Of a stretch of 64,000 bases of DNA, positions 54,106-63,041 are shown one piece after another. The stretch is taken from contig NZ_FMHW01000002.1 in the NCBI RefSeq assembly GCF_900090325.1, positions 4,651,001-4,715,000 of the forward strand. The letters are read 5' to 3'. The notes beneath the pieces were generated by a model. It was not told where the DNA came from, made no database searches, and saw nothing but the letters and a program-made list of their open reading frames with translations. Each line of letters opens with the position of its first letter. The first letter of the stretch is position 1. The position numbers were made by a program, and so were the translations under genes. Source of the DNA: Micromonospora pallida (GTDB lineage: Bacteria > Actinomycetota > Actinomycetes > Mycobacteriales > Micromonosporaceae).

Positions 54106-54161
54106 CCCCGGGCGACCGGATCAACGAACGGGTCATCGGCCGGGTCCGGGGCACGGCATGG

Positions 54162-54548
54162 TCAGGGTTGCTTCGGCACCTGTCGGTTGAAGCGCGGCTG
54201 GAGAGCAAGCACCAAGGCGTGCTTCGTGGCCTCAGGATTGTCATCCGTCCGCCAGCGGACCTCGCACCGGCCGAGCCAGTCGGCAACGTCCGCAGACGTC
54301 GCCACCAGACCCAGCTTGTCGAGTTCTTGGCCCACCTGCTCGTGCAGCACCGACGACTCACGGTTGCCGATCAGATGTTGCCGGAGGCGGCTCCGCAGGT
54401 TGCGGGTGTAGCCCACGTAGATCACCACCTCGCCGTCGAGGACCACGTGGACACCTGCCGCCTGCGGAGCGCTCGCGGCAGCATCCCTCGTGTACGGCAA
54501 TGCAGCGGTAAAGCCGGACAGCAGGTTGTCATTACCGGGGTCGGGCAT
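54162..54548 (-). CDS. GIY-YIG nuclease-like protein
   Basis: 128 residues. AGVHVVLDGEVVIYVGYT carries a degenerate GIY (GVH) and an intact YVG, followed by RNLRSRLRQHL with the catalytic-type Arg. C-terminal RCEVRWRTDDNPEATKHAL supplies the usual Glu. Small proteins like this cut DNA branches or are part of mobile elements. It is divergent from the large helicase/DUF3427 gene across 87 bp, so the two may share a promoter region and a pathway. Confidence 0.75.
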   Translation of the reverse strand: MPDPGNDNLLSGFTAALPYTRDAAASAPQAAGVHVVLDGEVVIYVGYTRNLRSRLRQHLIGNRESSVLHEQVGQELDKLGLVATSADVADWLGRCEVRWRTDDNPEATKHALVLALQPRFNRQVPKQP

Positions 54549-54635
54549 TCCGGGAGACTACTCAGGACACTCCGACGACACGAAGTCGGCATACCCGAGA
54601 CAGCGGACTCAGACTCCTATCGCTAGCGTGCCCCG

Positions 54636-57600
54636 GTGACCGAACCGGCGCGGGGCGTCTACGAGCACCTGATCACGCACGAGCTGGCCGACCGGCTGCG
54701 GCAGGTCGACCCGGCCTTGGTCGAACACGGCGAGCTGGAACCGGCCGAGGCACCGGACATCCTGGCCCGGCACATCGCCTCCCTCGCCCGCCGCGCGCTG
54801 CGCGCCGTACCCGGAGGGGACGACCGGCTCGCCCGCCAGGTCGAGTTGGCCAACCGCCTGGCCGACGCCGTCGCGGACCTGAATCCGGACGCGGTCAGCC
54901 CCGGTGACCAGGTCGTCGACACCAGAAACCTGCTACACGCCATCGCGGCTCCGCCCGTCGCACCCGCGCAACCCACCTTCCCGGTACGCCCCACCACCCC
55001 GCTCTCCACCGGCGCGCTGCTGGTCAACGGCCGTCAGCAGCCGCGGATCGGGCACGAGGTCACCCACGAGATGGCCTCCGCCGACCAGGTCGACCTGCTC
55101 TGCGCGTTCATCAAGTGGCAGGGCCTGCGGATCGTGGAGCCGGCGGTCCGGGAGCTGATCGGGCGCGGCGGCCGGCTGCGGGTGATCACCACGACGTATC
55201 TGGGGGCGACCGACCAGCGGGCGTTGGACCGGCTGGCCGAGCTGGGTGCCGAGGTCAAGATCTCCTACGAGACGCGGACCACCCGGCTGCACGCCAAGGC
55301 GTGGCTGTTCCGCCGGGCCAACGGCACCACCACCGCGTACGTCGGCTCGTCGAACCTGTCGCGGACGGCACTGGTCGACGGGGTGGAGTGGAACGTCCGG
55401 ATCTCGAACATCGAGCAGCCGCATGTCATCGACACCTTCACCGCCACCTTCGAGGACTACTGGAACGACCCAGTGTTCGAGGCGTACCACCCTGCCAGGG
55501 ACGGCGACCGGCTCAGGGCGGCGCTGCGCGGCGAGGGTCCCGACCCGGCGTCCATCCAGATCGCGAATCTGGACGTACGGCCGTACCCGTACCAGGCGGA
55601 GATCCTGGCCGACCTGGACGCCGAGCGGCAGGTGCACGGCCGGTACCGCAACCTGGTGGTGATGGCGACCGGCACCGGCAAGACGGTGGTGGCCGCGCTG
55701 GACTACCGCCGGCTGCACCGCAGCGGACAGGTCGACTCGCTGCTCTTCGTCGCCCACCAGGAACAGATCCTGCGGCAGAGCCTGGCCACGTTCCGCCAGG
55801 TGATGGGGGACGGCAGCTACGGCGAGATGCTGGTCGGCGGCCGGGAACCGACCGGCTGGCGGCACGTCTTCGCCTCGATCCAGTCGCTGTACCGGCGGGA
55901 GATCGATCCCGGGGCGTACGACATGGTGATCGTGGACGAGTTCCACCACGCGGAGGCGCCGACGTACGCCCGGCTGTTGGAGCGGCTGCGACCGCGCGTC
56001 CTGCTCGGGCTGACCGCGACCCCGGACCGGGCGGACGGCGGTGACGTACGGCGGTGGTTCGACGGCCGGACCGCCGTGGAGTTGCACCTGTGGGAGGCCC
56101 TGGAGCGGCAGTTGCTCGCCCCGTTCCAGTACTTCGGCGTGCACGACGACGTGGACCTGTCACACCTGCGCTGGAAGCGCGGCCAGGGATACGACCCGGC
56201 GGAGCTGGAGGGTGTCTACACCGGTAACGACGCGCGGGCCCGCCTGGTGCTGCGGGCGGTACGGGACACCGTCGACGTGGGTCGGATGCGGGCGCTCGGG
56301 TTCTGCGTCAGCATCGGGCACGCCGAGTTCATGGCCGCCTGGTTCACCGACCACCACGTACCGTCGGCGGCGGTGACCTCCCGGGTGGACCGGGCAGCGC
56401 GGGACGGCCTGCTGCGTGACTTCCGTGCCGGTACGCTGCGCGTCCTCTTCACCGTCGACCTGTTCAACGAGGGTGTCGACCTGCCGATGGTCGACACGGT
56501 GCTGATGCTGCGGCCCACCGAGAGCGCGACGATCTTCCTCCAACAGCTCGGCCGTGGCCTCCGGCTCGACGACGACAAGCCATGCCTGACGGTGCTGGAC
56601 TTCATCGGCGGACAGCACGCCAACTTCCGCTTCGACCTGCGGTGGCGGGCGCTGACCGGGGTGAGCCGGCGGGCCGTCCGGGAGGCCGTCGAGCAGGACT
56701 TTCCGACGTTGCCGAGCGGCTGCCACATCCAGCTCGACCGGGTCGCCAAGAACATCGTGCTCGACAACCTGCGGGCGGCCCTGCCCACCTCGAAGAAGGG
56801 CCTGGTCGCGGAGTTGCGGCAGCTCGGGGACGTCAGCCTGGCCGGGTTCCTGCGGGAGACCGGGCTGGAGGTCGAGGACGTGTACCGGTCGGCGTCGCTC
56901 GGCGGCTGGTCCGGACTGCGACGCCTCGCCGGCCTCGAGACGTCGGCACCGGGACCGGACGACCGGGAGTTGGGCCGGGCCATCGGTCGGATGCTGCACC
57001 TTGACGACGGCGACCGACTGGACCTGCTGGCCCGAGTGGCGGCGGGCGTCCGCCCGGAGCCGGGGCGACGCTGGGACGTGCTGCACTTCGATCTGTGGGG
57101 GCCGAACGCCCCGCTGTCGTCGCGGGAGGAACGGCTGGCCCGGCTGTGGGCGGAGCCGACCCGCTGCGCGGAACTGCGCCAACTCGTCGAGGTGCTGCGG
57201 GAGCGGATCCACCGGGTCACCGGACCGTCGCCGTCGCCCGGCGTGCCGCTGCGGGTGCACGCCCGGTACAGCCGCAACGAGGCGTGCGCGGCGTTCGGCA
57301 TGCCGAACCCGGGCTCCCTGCGGGAAGGGGTGAAGTGGCTGGCGGCGGAGCGGGCCGACCTGTTCTTCGTCACGCTGGTCAAGTCGGAGCGGCACTACTC
57401 CCCCACCACGATGTACGCCGACCGCGCGGTCACCGACCGGCTGTTCCAGTGGGAGTCGCAGAGCACCACGTCGACCGACTCACCGACCGGGCAGCGGTAC
57501 GTCCACCACGCCGCCCAGGGCTCGACGGTGCACCTCTTCGTCCGGCAGTCCCGGGTGGCCGACGGCGATCTGGGTGCACCCCCGTACCTCTATGCCGGGC

Positions 57601-57710
57601 CGATGACGTACCGGGAGCACACCGGGGACCGGCCGATGCGGATCCTCTGGGAGCTGGCCCACCCGCTGCCCGCCGACATGTACGCCGCCGCCCGCGCCGT
57701 CGCCGCCTGA
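54636..57710 (+). CDS. PLD-nuclease / SF2 helicase / DUF3427 protein
   Basis: 1024 residues. An N-terminal ~120-residue helical region precedes a phospholipase-D-type nuclease domain (LLCAFIKWQGLRI; HAKAW carrying the HxK; GSSNLSRTAL). From ~320 the SF2 helicase core has YPYQAEILADL, Walker A MATGTGKTVV, DEFHH (DEAH-like), LGLTATPDRADGGD, VLFTVDLFNEGVDLP (motif V) and FLQQLGRGLR (motif VI). The C-terminal ~200 residues are DUF3427 (YSRNEACAAFG, HYSPTTMY, VHLFVRQSR). Such proteins occur in restriction and phage-defence islands and are thought to process DNA ends. GTG 54636 may be leaderless (TAGCGT a few bases upstream). It is followed by a monocistronic end. Confidence 0.92.
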   Translation: MTEPARGVYEHLITHELADRLRQVDPALVEHGELEPAEAPDILARHIASLARRALRAVPGGDDRLARQVELANRLADAVADLNPDAVSPGDQVVDTRNLLHAIAAPPVAPAQPTFPVRPTTPLSTGALLVNGRQQPRIGHEVTHEMASADQVDLLCAFIKWQGLRIVEPAVRELIGRGGRLRVITTTYLGATDQRALDRLAELGAEVKISYETRTTRLHAKAWLFRRANGTTTAYVGSSNLSRTALVDGVEWNVRISNIEQPHVIDTFTATFEDYWNDPVFEAYHPARDGDRLRAALRGEGPDPASIQIANLDVRPYPYQAEILADLDAERQVHGRYRNLVVMATGTGKTVVAALDYRRLHRSGQVDSLLFVAHQEQILRQSLATFRQVMGDGSYGEMLVGGREPTGWRHVFASIQSLYRREIDPGAYDMVIVDEFHHAEAPTYARLLERLRPRVLLGLTATPDRADGGDVRRWFDGRTAVELHLWEALERQLLAPFQYFGVHDDVDLSHLRWKRGQGYDPAELEGVYTGNDARARLVLRAVRDTVDVGRMRALGFCVSIGHAEFMAAWFTDHHVPSAAVTSRVDRAARDGLLRDFRAGTLRVLFTVDLFNEGVDLPMVDTVLMLRPTESATIFLQQLGRGLRLDDDKPCLTVLDFIGGQHANFRFDLRWRALTGVSRRAVREAVEQDFPTLPSGCHIQLDRVAKNIVLDNLRAALPTSKKGLVAELRQLGDVSLAGFLRETGLEVEDVYRSASLGGWSGLRRLAGLETSAPGPDDRELGRAIGRMLHLDDGDRLDLLARVAAGVRPEPGRRWDVLHFDLWGPNAPLSSREERLARLWAEPTRCAELRQLVEVLRERIHRVTGPSPSPGVPLRVHARYSRNEACAAFGMPNPGSLREGVKWLAAERADLFFVTLVKSERHYSPTTMYADRAVTDRLFQWESQSTTSTDSPTGQRYVHHAAQGSTVHLFVRQSRVADGDLGAPPYLYAGPMTYREHTGDRPMRILWELAHPLPADMYAAARAVAA

Positions 57711-57874
57711 TCCGTCCACGGCGGAATGGCGACCCCCACACGACATATTTTCACCAGTACGAATAACCCGGTTGCCCACCAAGTGCGAATTGGCCAGACC
57801 GCAGGAATCCGACAGTCGCATATGCCAGGCCATCGACACCTGCAATCTTCTCAGCCAGGAGGCCTCCTTTCGCT

Positions 57875-57891
57875 CGCGAATCATATTCGCG
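57875..57891. promoter_or_regulatory. inverted repeat in the leader of a secreted-protein gene
   Basis: CGCGAATCATATTCGCG is a perfect 7-bp inverted repeat with a 3-base centre, 25 bases upstream of the GTG at 57916 and preceded by GGAGGCCTCC. It may be an operator or a leader hairpin. Confidence 0.45.
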
Positions 57892-57915
57892 CCAGGCACG
57901 GAATGGGGAAGAAAA

Positions 57916-59553
57916 GTGAGAAGAATACGTGACGTCATGGCTGCGACGGGGTGCGGAATCCTGTTGGCCAGCCTGCTCGTCAGCATCGATGTCGCTGCGG
58001 CGAGCCCAGCCACCACCACCTCGGCGGAGGTTACGGCCGCCGTCGCCGGTCGCGGCCACGCCTCGCCGAAGCTCGTCGACCAGCGCACCAACTCACCGGC
58101 CCGCCCGGCAGCCACGACCGCCGACCAGCCGGCCTTGGGCAAGGACGGCAGACCCACCGGCGACACCCTGCCCGCCCGGGTCAGCACGGCGGCCAAGCCA
58201 TCCGCCACGACCACGAACGTCCGGGTTCCGGACGGCCCGAACACCGGCGGATCCGGTCTGCCGCGCGCCCCGTCGCCACGCACCATCAACTCCAACTTCG
58301 CCGGCATCAACCAGGCCGGCGGCGGCGCCCAGCCCTCCGACGTCAACGCCAGCATCGGCCCCACCCAGATCCTGGAAACGGTGAACCGGCGGGTCACCGT
58401 GTTCGACAAGACCGGCGTCCAGCAGTGCACCAACACCCTGGCCGGGTGGCTCGGACTCGGCAGCACCAACGTGTTCGACCCGCGCACCCTGTACGACAAC
58501 CTGAACGACCGGTTCGTCATCATCGCCACCACCACCGGCACGGCCGGCATGGCCCCGCGGCTGTTCCTGGCCGCCAGCACCGGCGGCGACGCCTGCGGCG
58601 GCTACTTCGTCTACACCCTGAGCTTCACCGGCGGCTCGTTCCCAACCGGCATGCTGCTGGACTACCCGTACCTGGGCCAGGACCGGGTCGCGATCCTGTC
58701 CTCCACCAACAACTTCAACCCCGGGTACGTGAACTCCACCGCCTGGTCGGTGTCCAAGGCCCTGGTGTACGCGGGCGCGGCGGTCAGTTTCCCGGCCTTC
58801 ACCGTCGACTTCTCCACCGCACCGGTCACCGTGGTCGGCATCCCCATCGCCGCCACCACGAACACCTACTACGTGGCGGGCCTGCCCGGCACCGGATACC
58901 GGCTCTACCGGATGAGCAACAGCGCCGGCCCCGGCACCACGCTGGTCCTCCAGGCCACGGTGGCGTCCGCCTACGCCAGCCCCAGCAGGCGGGTCAACCA
59001 GTGTGGCACGGCCACCACCCTCGACCCCCTCGACGGCCGCATCGCCTGGGCACCGGTGCAGGCGGCGAACTCGCCGTACGTGTGGTTCACCCACGGCATC
59101 GACATCAGCGGATACCCCGGCGTCCGGTACGGAGCCATCAGCACCTCCACCAACACCGCCACGGTGGCCAACGCGTTCCACAGCAGCACCAGCGACGACT
59201 TCAACCCGTCCCTCGGCGCCTCCGAGGTCGCACCGAACGCGTTCAACATCTGGCTGAACTGGGCCTACACCGACACCGGAGCCACCACCTGCAGAAACAC
59301 GTCCATGACGTTCAACGGGGTGCAACCCGGAGCGGGCGTGCCCGCCCTGACCAACACCGACGTCACGCTGATCGTCGGCTCGAACACCGTCAGCAACACC
59401 CGCTTCGGCGACTACTCCAGCGTCCACGTCGACCCGGTCGCCGCCAGCGCCAGTTGCCCGGTCGGCCGGACCGCGCTGCTCGCCCAGCAGCACTTCGTCG
59501 GCGGGACCTGGGCCACCCGCCTCGTCCGGGTCAGCTTCGGCCCCGGCTGCTGA
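57916..59553 (+). CDS. secreted protein of unknown function
   Basis: 545 residues, start GTG 57916 (GGGGAAG upstream) and signal helix GCGILLASLLVSIDVAAA. A ~75-residue Ala/Thr/Pro-rich stretch (TTSAEVTAAVAGRG) is followed by a repeat-rich beta domain with strands such as NASIGPTQILETVNRRVTVF, FDPRTLYDNLNDRFVIIA and LDPLDGRIAWAPVQA, reminiscent of a bladed propeller. Cys residues are few and in pairs (QQCTNTL, GGDACGGYF, TTCRNTS). I do not recognise a family. A hairpin follows the stop. Confidence 0.75.
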   Translation: MRRIRDVMAATGCGILLASLLVSIDVAAASPATTTSAEVTAAVAGRGHASPKLVDQRTNSPARPAATTADQPALGKDGRPTGDTLPARVSTAAKPSATTTNVRVPDGPNTGGSGLPRAPSPRTINSNFAGINQAGGGAQPSDVNASIGPTQILETVNRRVTVFDKTGVQQCTNTLAGWLGLGSTNVFDPRTLYDNLNDRFVIIATTTGTAGMAPRLFLAASTGGDACGGYFVYTLSFTGGSFPTGMLLDYPYLGQDRVAILSSTNNFNPGYVNSTAWSVSKALVYAGAAVSFPAFTVDFSTAPVTVVGIPIAATTNTYYVAGLPGTGYRLYRMSNSAGPGTTLVLQATVASAYASPSRRVNQCGTATTLDPLDGRIAWAPVQAANSPYVWFTHGIDISGYPGVRYGAISTSTNTATVANAFHSSTSDDFNPSLGASEVAPNAFNIWLNWAYTDTGATTCRNTSMTFNGVQPGAGVPALTNTDVTLIVGSNTVSNTRFGDYSSVHVDPVAASASCPVGRTALLAQQHFVGGTWATRLVRVSFGPGC

Positions 59554-59569
59554 CCGAACGACCTGGTAC

Positions 59570-59602
59570 GGATGCCCGGCGGCTCGAGGCCGTCGGGCAT
59601 CC
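59570..59602 (+). terminator. terminator hairpin after the secreted-protein gene
   Basis: GGATGCCCGGCGGC pairs with GCCGTCGGGCATCC (14 bp, one G-U) with a TCGAG loop, 17 bases after the stop. Confidence 0.8.
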
Positions 59603-59649
59603 GTGGGAGCACGGGAGTCGTCAGGCTGACGCGGGAAGCCCGGCCCCCG

Positions 59650-60408
59650 TCACGCCCGGTTGATGGCGTTGGCGTGGATGGCCTCGCTGAGGTAGGCGGT
59701 CAGCCCCGGCTTGATCGCCTCGTAGTGGGCGGTGAACCGGGGGTCGGCGAGGTACATGTCGGCCAGCCCGGTGTGGATCTCGTAGCTGCACTCGTAGTAC
59801 CAGCGGCTGATGTGCGCCCGGTGCTCCTCGGCCAGCTCCAGCGCCGCCGGGCTGTCGGCCGGGGCGCCGGACTCCAGGACGGCCACGATCCGCCGTCCCC
59901 ACTCCTCCGTCTCCTCCTTGATCCGCAGCCAGTCGGCCTTGGCGTAGCCGGCGGTGCGCCGGGTCGACTCCCGGTACGCCTCGCTGCCACCCCAGCGCTG
60001 CTCCGCCTCCTCGGCGTGTGCGTCGGGGTCGAAGTCGCCGAAGACCTCGAACCGCTCCTCGGGCGTGAGTCGAATGTTCATCTTCTTCGCCTCCATCGCG
60101 AACTCGATCGCCGTGACCATCTTCTCCAGGCGCGTGATCCGTACCGTCAGCAGCTCGTGCTGCCGGCGCAGGTGCGCCGCCGGGTCGGCGCCCGGGTCGT
60201 CGAGGATGGTGGCGATCTCTTCCAGCGGGAACCCGAGCTCGCGGTAGAAGAGGATCTGCTGGAGCCGCTCCAGGTCCGCGTCGTCGTAGCGGCGGTACCC
60301 GACCGGGGTACGCCCGCTGGGCGAGAGCAGCCCGATCTCGTCGTAGTGGTGCAGCGTCCGTACGGTCACCCGGGCCAGCCGGGCGACCTCTCCCACCGTG
60401 TGGGTCAT
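59650..60408 (-). CDS. MerR-family regulator with TipAS-like domain
   Basis: 252 residues. MerR winged helix HTVGEVARLARVTVRTLHHYDEIGLLSPS followed by GYRRYDDADLERLQQILFYRELGF, a dimerisation coil (HELLTVRITRLEKMVTAIEFAM) and a C-terminal TipAS-type antibiotic-recognition domain (EERFEVFGDFDPDAHAEEAEQ, KADWLRIKEETEEWGRRI, HISRWYYECSYEIHTGLADMY). TipAL-type proteins bind thiopeptides or other drugs and activate export genes. The target genes are not adjacent. Confidence 0.92.
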   Translation of the reverse strand: MTHTVGEVARLARVTVRTLHHYDEIGLLSPSGRTPVGYRRYDDADLERLQQILFYRELGFPLEEIATILDDPGADPAAHLRRQHELLTVRITRLEKMVTAIEFAMEAKKMNIRLTPEERFEVFGDFDPDAHAEEAEQRWGGSEAYRESTRRTAGYAKADWLRIKEETEEWGRRIVAVLESGAPADSPAALELAEEHRAHISRWYYECSYEIHTGLADMYLADPRFTAHYEAIKPGLTAYLSEAIHANAINRA

Positions 60409-60475
60409 GGGTCCCCTCCCTTCTGGGAAACAGGCTCCCGCCTCCCGTCACGTGAGGGTCAAACCCGACCCCGCC

Positions 60476-60531
60476 GGGCCCGCCTTCAGGGGGCCGGCGT
60501 CAGGGCCCCGGCGTCAGGGCCCGCCTTCAGG
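60476..60531. repeat. short interleaved repeats covering a stop codon
   Basis: GGGCCCGCCTTCAGG occurs at the two ends, and GCCGGCGTCAGGG/CCCCGGCGTCAGGG between them. On the coding (minus) strand this places four TGA-bearing motifs in ~55 bases; the first is the real stop of the GGDEF-EAL gene. Confidence 0.7.
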
Positions 60532-62827
60532 AGCCGGGGAAGGACGAGCGCAGGTCGGCGAGGCTGCCCGGTCGGCCGTAGAGGTAGCCCTGACCGTGGG
60601 CACAGCCGATCGCGGCGACCGCGTCGTGCTGGCGGTCGGTCTCCACGCCCTCTGCGACGACCCGCAGGTCGAACGCCTCGGCGAGGGTGCTGACCATGTT
60701 GACCGTCGCGTACGCCCGCGCGTCCTCGTCCAACCGGGCCACGAACGACCGGTCGATCTTCAGCTCGGTCGCCGGGATGCGGTGCAGGTAGCTCAGCGAA
60801 GAGTACCCGGTGCCGAAGTCGTCGATGGCGATCCGGATACCCAGCTCCCGGAGCTGGCGGAGCCGGTCCAGCACCGCCTCGCTGCCCTCGATGAGCGCCG
60901 ACTCGGTCAGTTCCAGGGTCAACGCGCGAGGGGCCAGCCCGGCGGCGGCGGTCGCGCCGGTGACCGTGGCGATCAGGTCCGGGCGGCGCAGGTGCGCGGC
61001 GGCGATGTTCACGGCGACGGTCGCGTCCGGCGAGCTGTGCCGCCAGACGGCCGCGGCCTGGCATGCCTCGTGGATCACCCAGCGGTCGATCGGGAGGATC
61101 AGCCCGGTCTCCTCGGCCAGCGGCAGGAACCGTCCGGGCGACAGCAACCCGAGCCGGGGGTGCCGCCAACGCACCAGCGCCTCCGCGCTGCGGACCAGGC
61201 CGGTGTCGAGGTCGACGATCGGCTGGAACTCCAGTTCGAGCTGTTTCTCGTCGACCGCCCGACGCAGGTCGGCGATGAGTTCGGCCCGGGTCACCGCCGA
61301 CTCGCGCAGCGCCGGGGTGCAGGTCCGGTAGGCGGACTTGCCGGCCGCCTTCGCCGCGTACATCGCGATGTCGGCGTCGCGGAGCAGGTCGCTGTGGGTG
61401 GCGTGTTGGGGGCCGTACTCGGCGATGCCGATGCTGGCCGACGGGTGGGTGCCGACGTCCTCCTCGTCGTCGGCCGGGCGCAGCGCGGTGAGCAGCCGCT
61501 CGGCCAGCCGTTCGGCGGACACCGGCCGGTCGGCGTCGACCAGGACGGCGAACTCGTCCCCGCCGAGACGGGCCACCGTGCCGTCGCCGGCGACCGCGTC
61601 GCGCATCCGGTCGGCGATGCTGACCAGCAGCGCGTCCCCGGTGGCGTGCCCGAACCGGTCGTTGACCTGCTTGAAGCCGTCCAGGTCGAGCAGCAGGACG
61701 GAGACCGGCGACTCCTCCCGGATAGCCCGGCGCAGCCGGCGGGTGAACATCAACCGGTTCGGCAGGCCGGTGAGCAGGTCGGCGTAGGCGAGCTGGCGGA
61801 GCTGGGCGACCAGCCGCAGGTTCTCGTTGGCGACCAGCCCCTGGCGCAGGGCCAGGACGGCCAGCAGGCCCAGCACACAGACCAGGATCAACGGCGGGGT
61901 CTGTCCGGTCGGCTGGTGGGCCAACAGCACCGCGACGATCGCCCCACCCACCGGCAGGTACGGCAGGGCCGCCCGCCACCAGACCGGCGCCGGCGGAACG
62001 ATGGTCTGGTCGACGTCCACCCGCTCGGCCGGGGGCGGGTACCGGGTGGCCAGGCCGACCAGCAGGCAGGTCAGCGGCCAGCCCAGGTCCACCAGGTGCC
62101 CGGGGAGGTAGGTGTCGTGCGCGAGCAGCCACACGTAGCCGATGTCGGCGACGGCCCGGACGGCGAGGCTGCCACCGAGCATGGCCAGGGGCCGCCACAT
62201 GGCGCGGGCCGGTCCGGCCACCGCCGCCAGGATGGTCAGCTGCACCAGGTCGAACGTCGGGTAGACCAGGGCGAGCGCGTGGTCCGGCTCGGTGAGCTGA
62301 GCCGCGGCGACGTCCCGGAAGACCACCACCCAGCCGATCGGCACCAGGGCGAGCCCGACGATCACCCCGTCGAGGATGACCCGAACCCGGCCGGCGGTGC
62401 TGTGCGGCGCGGCGGGGTTGGACAGGATGCCGACGGTGCCGAGGACGATCCCGGTGATGAAGACCAGCCCGACCAGCGGGGTGTTCGGTGTCTCGCCGCT
62501 GACCACGCGTTGCAGCGCCCACAGCGCCCGGGTAAAGGCGGACAGCGCCATGGTGACCGCGAGGAAGTTCCAGAAACGGCGCAGCGACGGTGGGTGACGG
62601 CGGGCCACCCCGACGCAGGCGGCGCTGGCCCAGACGGCCACGACGAACGCACCGAGGTCGGCGACGAGCCCGGCCGCGGGCAGTCGGGCGGCGAGCCAGA
62701 CCACCTCGACAAGGACGGCGGCCAGGGCGACGAACAGGCCGACGCGCCCGGGGTCGAACGACCCGGGCGACATCCGGGTGGCACCGGTCGCCCCCACGGC
62801 GTCCCGGTTCACCTCCAGCGACGGCAC
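60527..62827 (-). CDS. membrane GGDEF-EAL protein (cyclic-di-GMP synthesis/breakdown)
   Basis: 766 residues. About nine or ten N-terminal helices (for example VGLFVALAAVLVEVVWLAAR, LVADLGAFVVAVWASAA, LVGLVFITGIVLGTVGIL, LILVCVLGLLAVLAL) form a membrane sensor. GGDEF domain: LTGLPNRLMFTRRL and RLGGDEFAVLVD (intact GGDEF). EAL domain: RSAEALVRWRHP (EAL intact), LTESALIEG and DDFGTGYSSLSYL, DRSFV, and AEGVET. Both sites look active, so the enzyme could make or degrade c-di-GMP depending on signal. GTG 62827 with GGAG upstream is preferred over the frame to 62902. Confidence 0.93.
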   Translation of the reverse strand: MPSLEVNRDAVGATGATRMSPGSFDPGRVGLFVALAAVLVEVVWLAARLPAAGLVADLGAFVVAVWASAACVGVARRHPPSLRRFWNFLAVTMALSAFTRALWALQRVVSGETPNTPLVGLVFITGIVLGTVGILSNPAAPHSTAGRVRVILDGVIVGLALVPIGWVVVFRDVAAAQLTEPDHALALVYPTFDLVQLTILAAVAGPARAMWRPLAMLGGSLAVRAVADIGYVWLLAHDTYLPGHLVDLGWPLTCLLVGLATRYPPPAERVDVDQTIVPPAPVWWRAALPYLPVGGAIVAVLLAHQPTGQTPPLILVCVLGLLAVLALRQGLVANENLRLVAQLRQLAYADLLTGLPNRLMFTRRLRRAIREESPVSVLLLDLDGFKQVNDRFGHATGDALLVSIADRMRDAVAGDGTVARLGGDEFAVLVDADRPVSAERLAERLLTALRPADDEEDVGTHPSASIGIAEYGPQHATHSDLLRDADIAMYAAKAAGKSAYRTCTPALRESAVTRAELIADLRRAVDEKQLELEFQPIVDLDTGLVRSAEALVRWRHPRLGLLSPGRFLPLAEETGLILPIDRWVIHEACQAAAVWRHSSPDATVAVNIAAAHLRRPDLIATVTGATAAAGLAPRALTLELTESALIEGSEAVLDRLRQLRELGIRIAIDDFGTGYSSLSYLHRIPATELKIDRSFVARLDEDARAYATVNMVSTLAEAFDLRVVAEGVETDRQHDAVAAIGCAHGQGYLYGRPGSLADLRSSFPGS

Positions 62828-63041
62828 GGCGATTCGCTCCGACTCTCTCTGCTGAGTCCACGCGGGACGGCGCGTACCGGTCACGGGTGGGCGAACGAGC
62901 AAAGCCTAGCCAGCGTCCCGCGCCCCCGCTAGCACCCAGACTGACCCCCTGCTCAGCGGGCGCGCCCAGGAGCTGCCCAGTCGACCGCTTTGTGTGCCTT
63001 CACCAGGTTAGATCCGGGCATGCGGTGCCGGCCGGGTCCGG

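Noticed and set aside
54162..57710. DISARM or other named defence system
   Set aside because: The large protein has a PLD domain and helicase, but no DrmA, DrmB or methyltransferase genes are present, so the named system is not supported.
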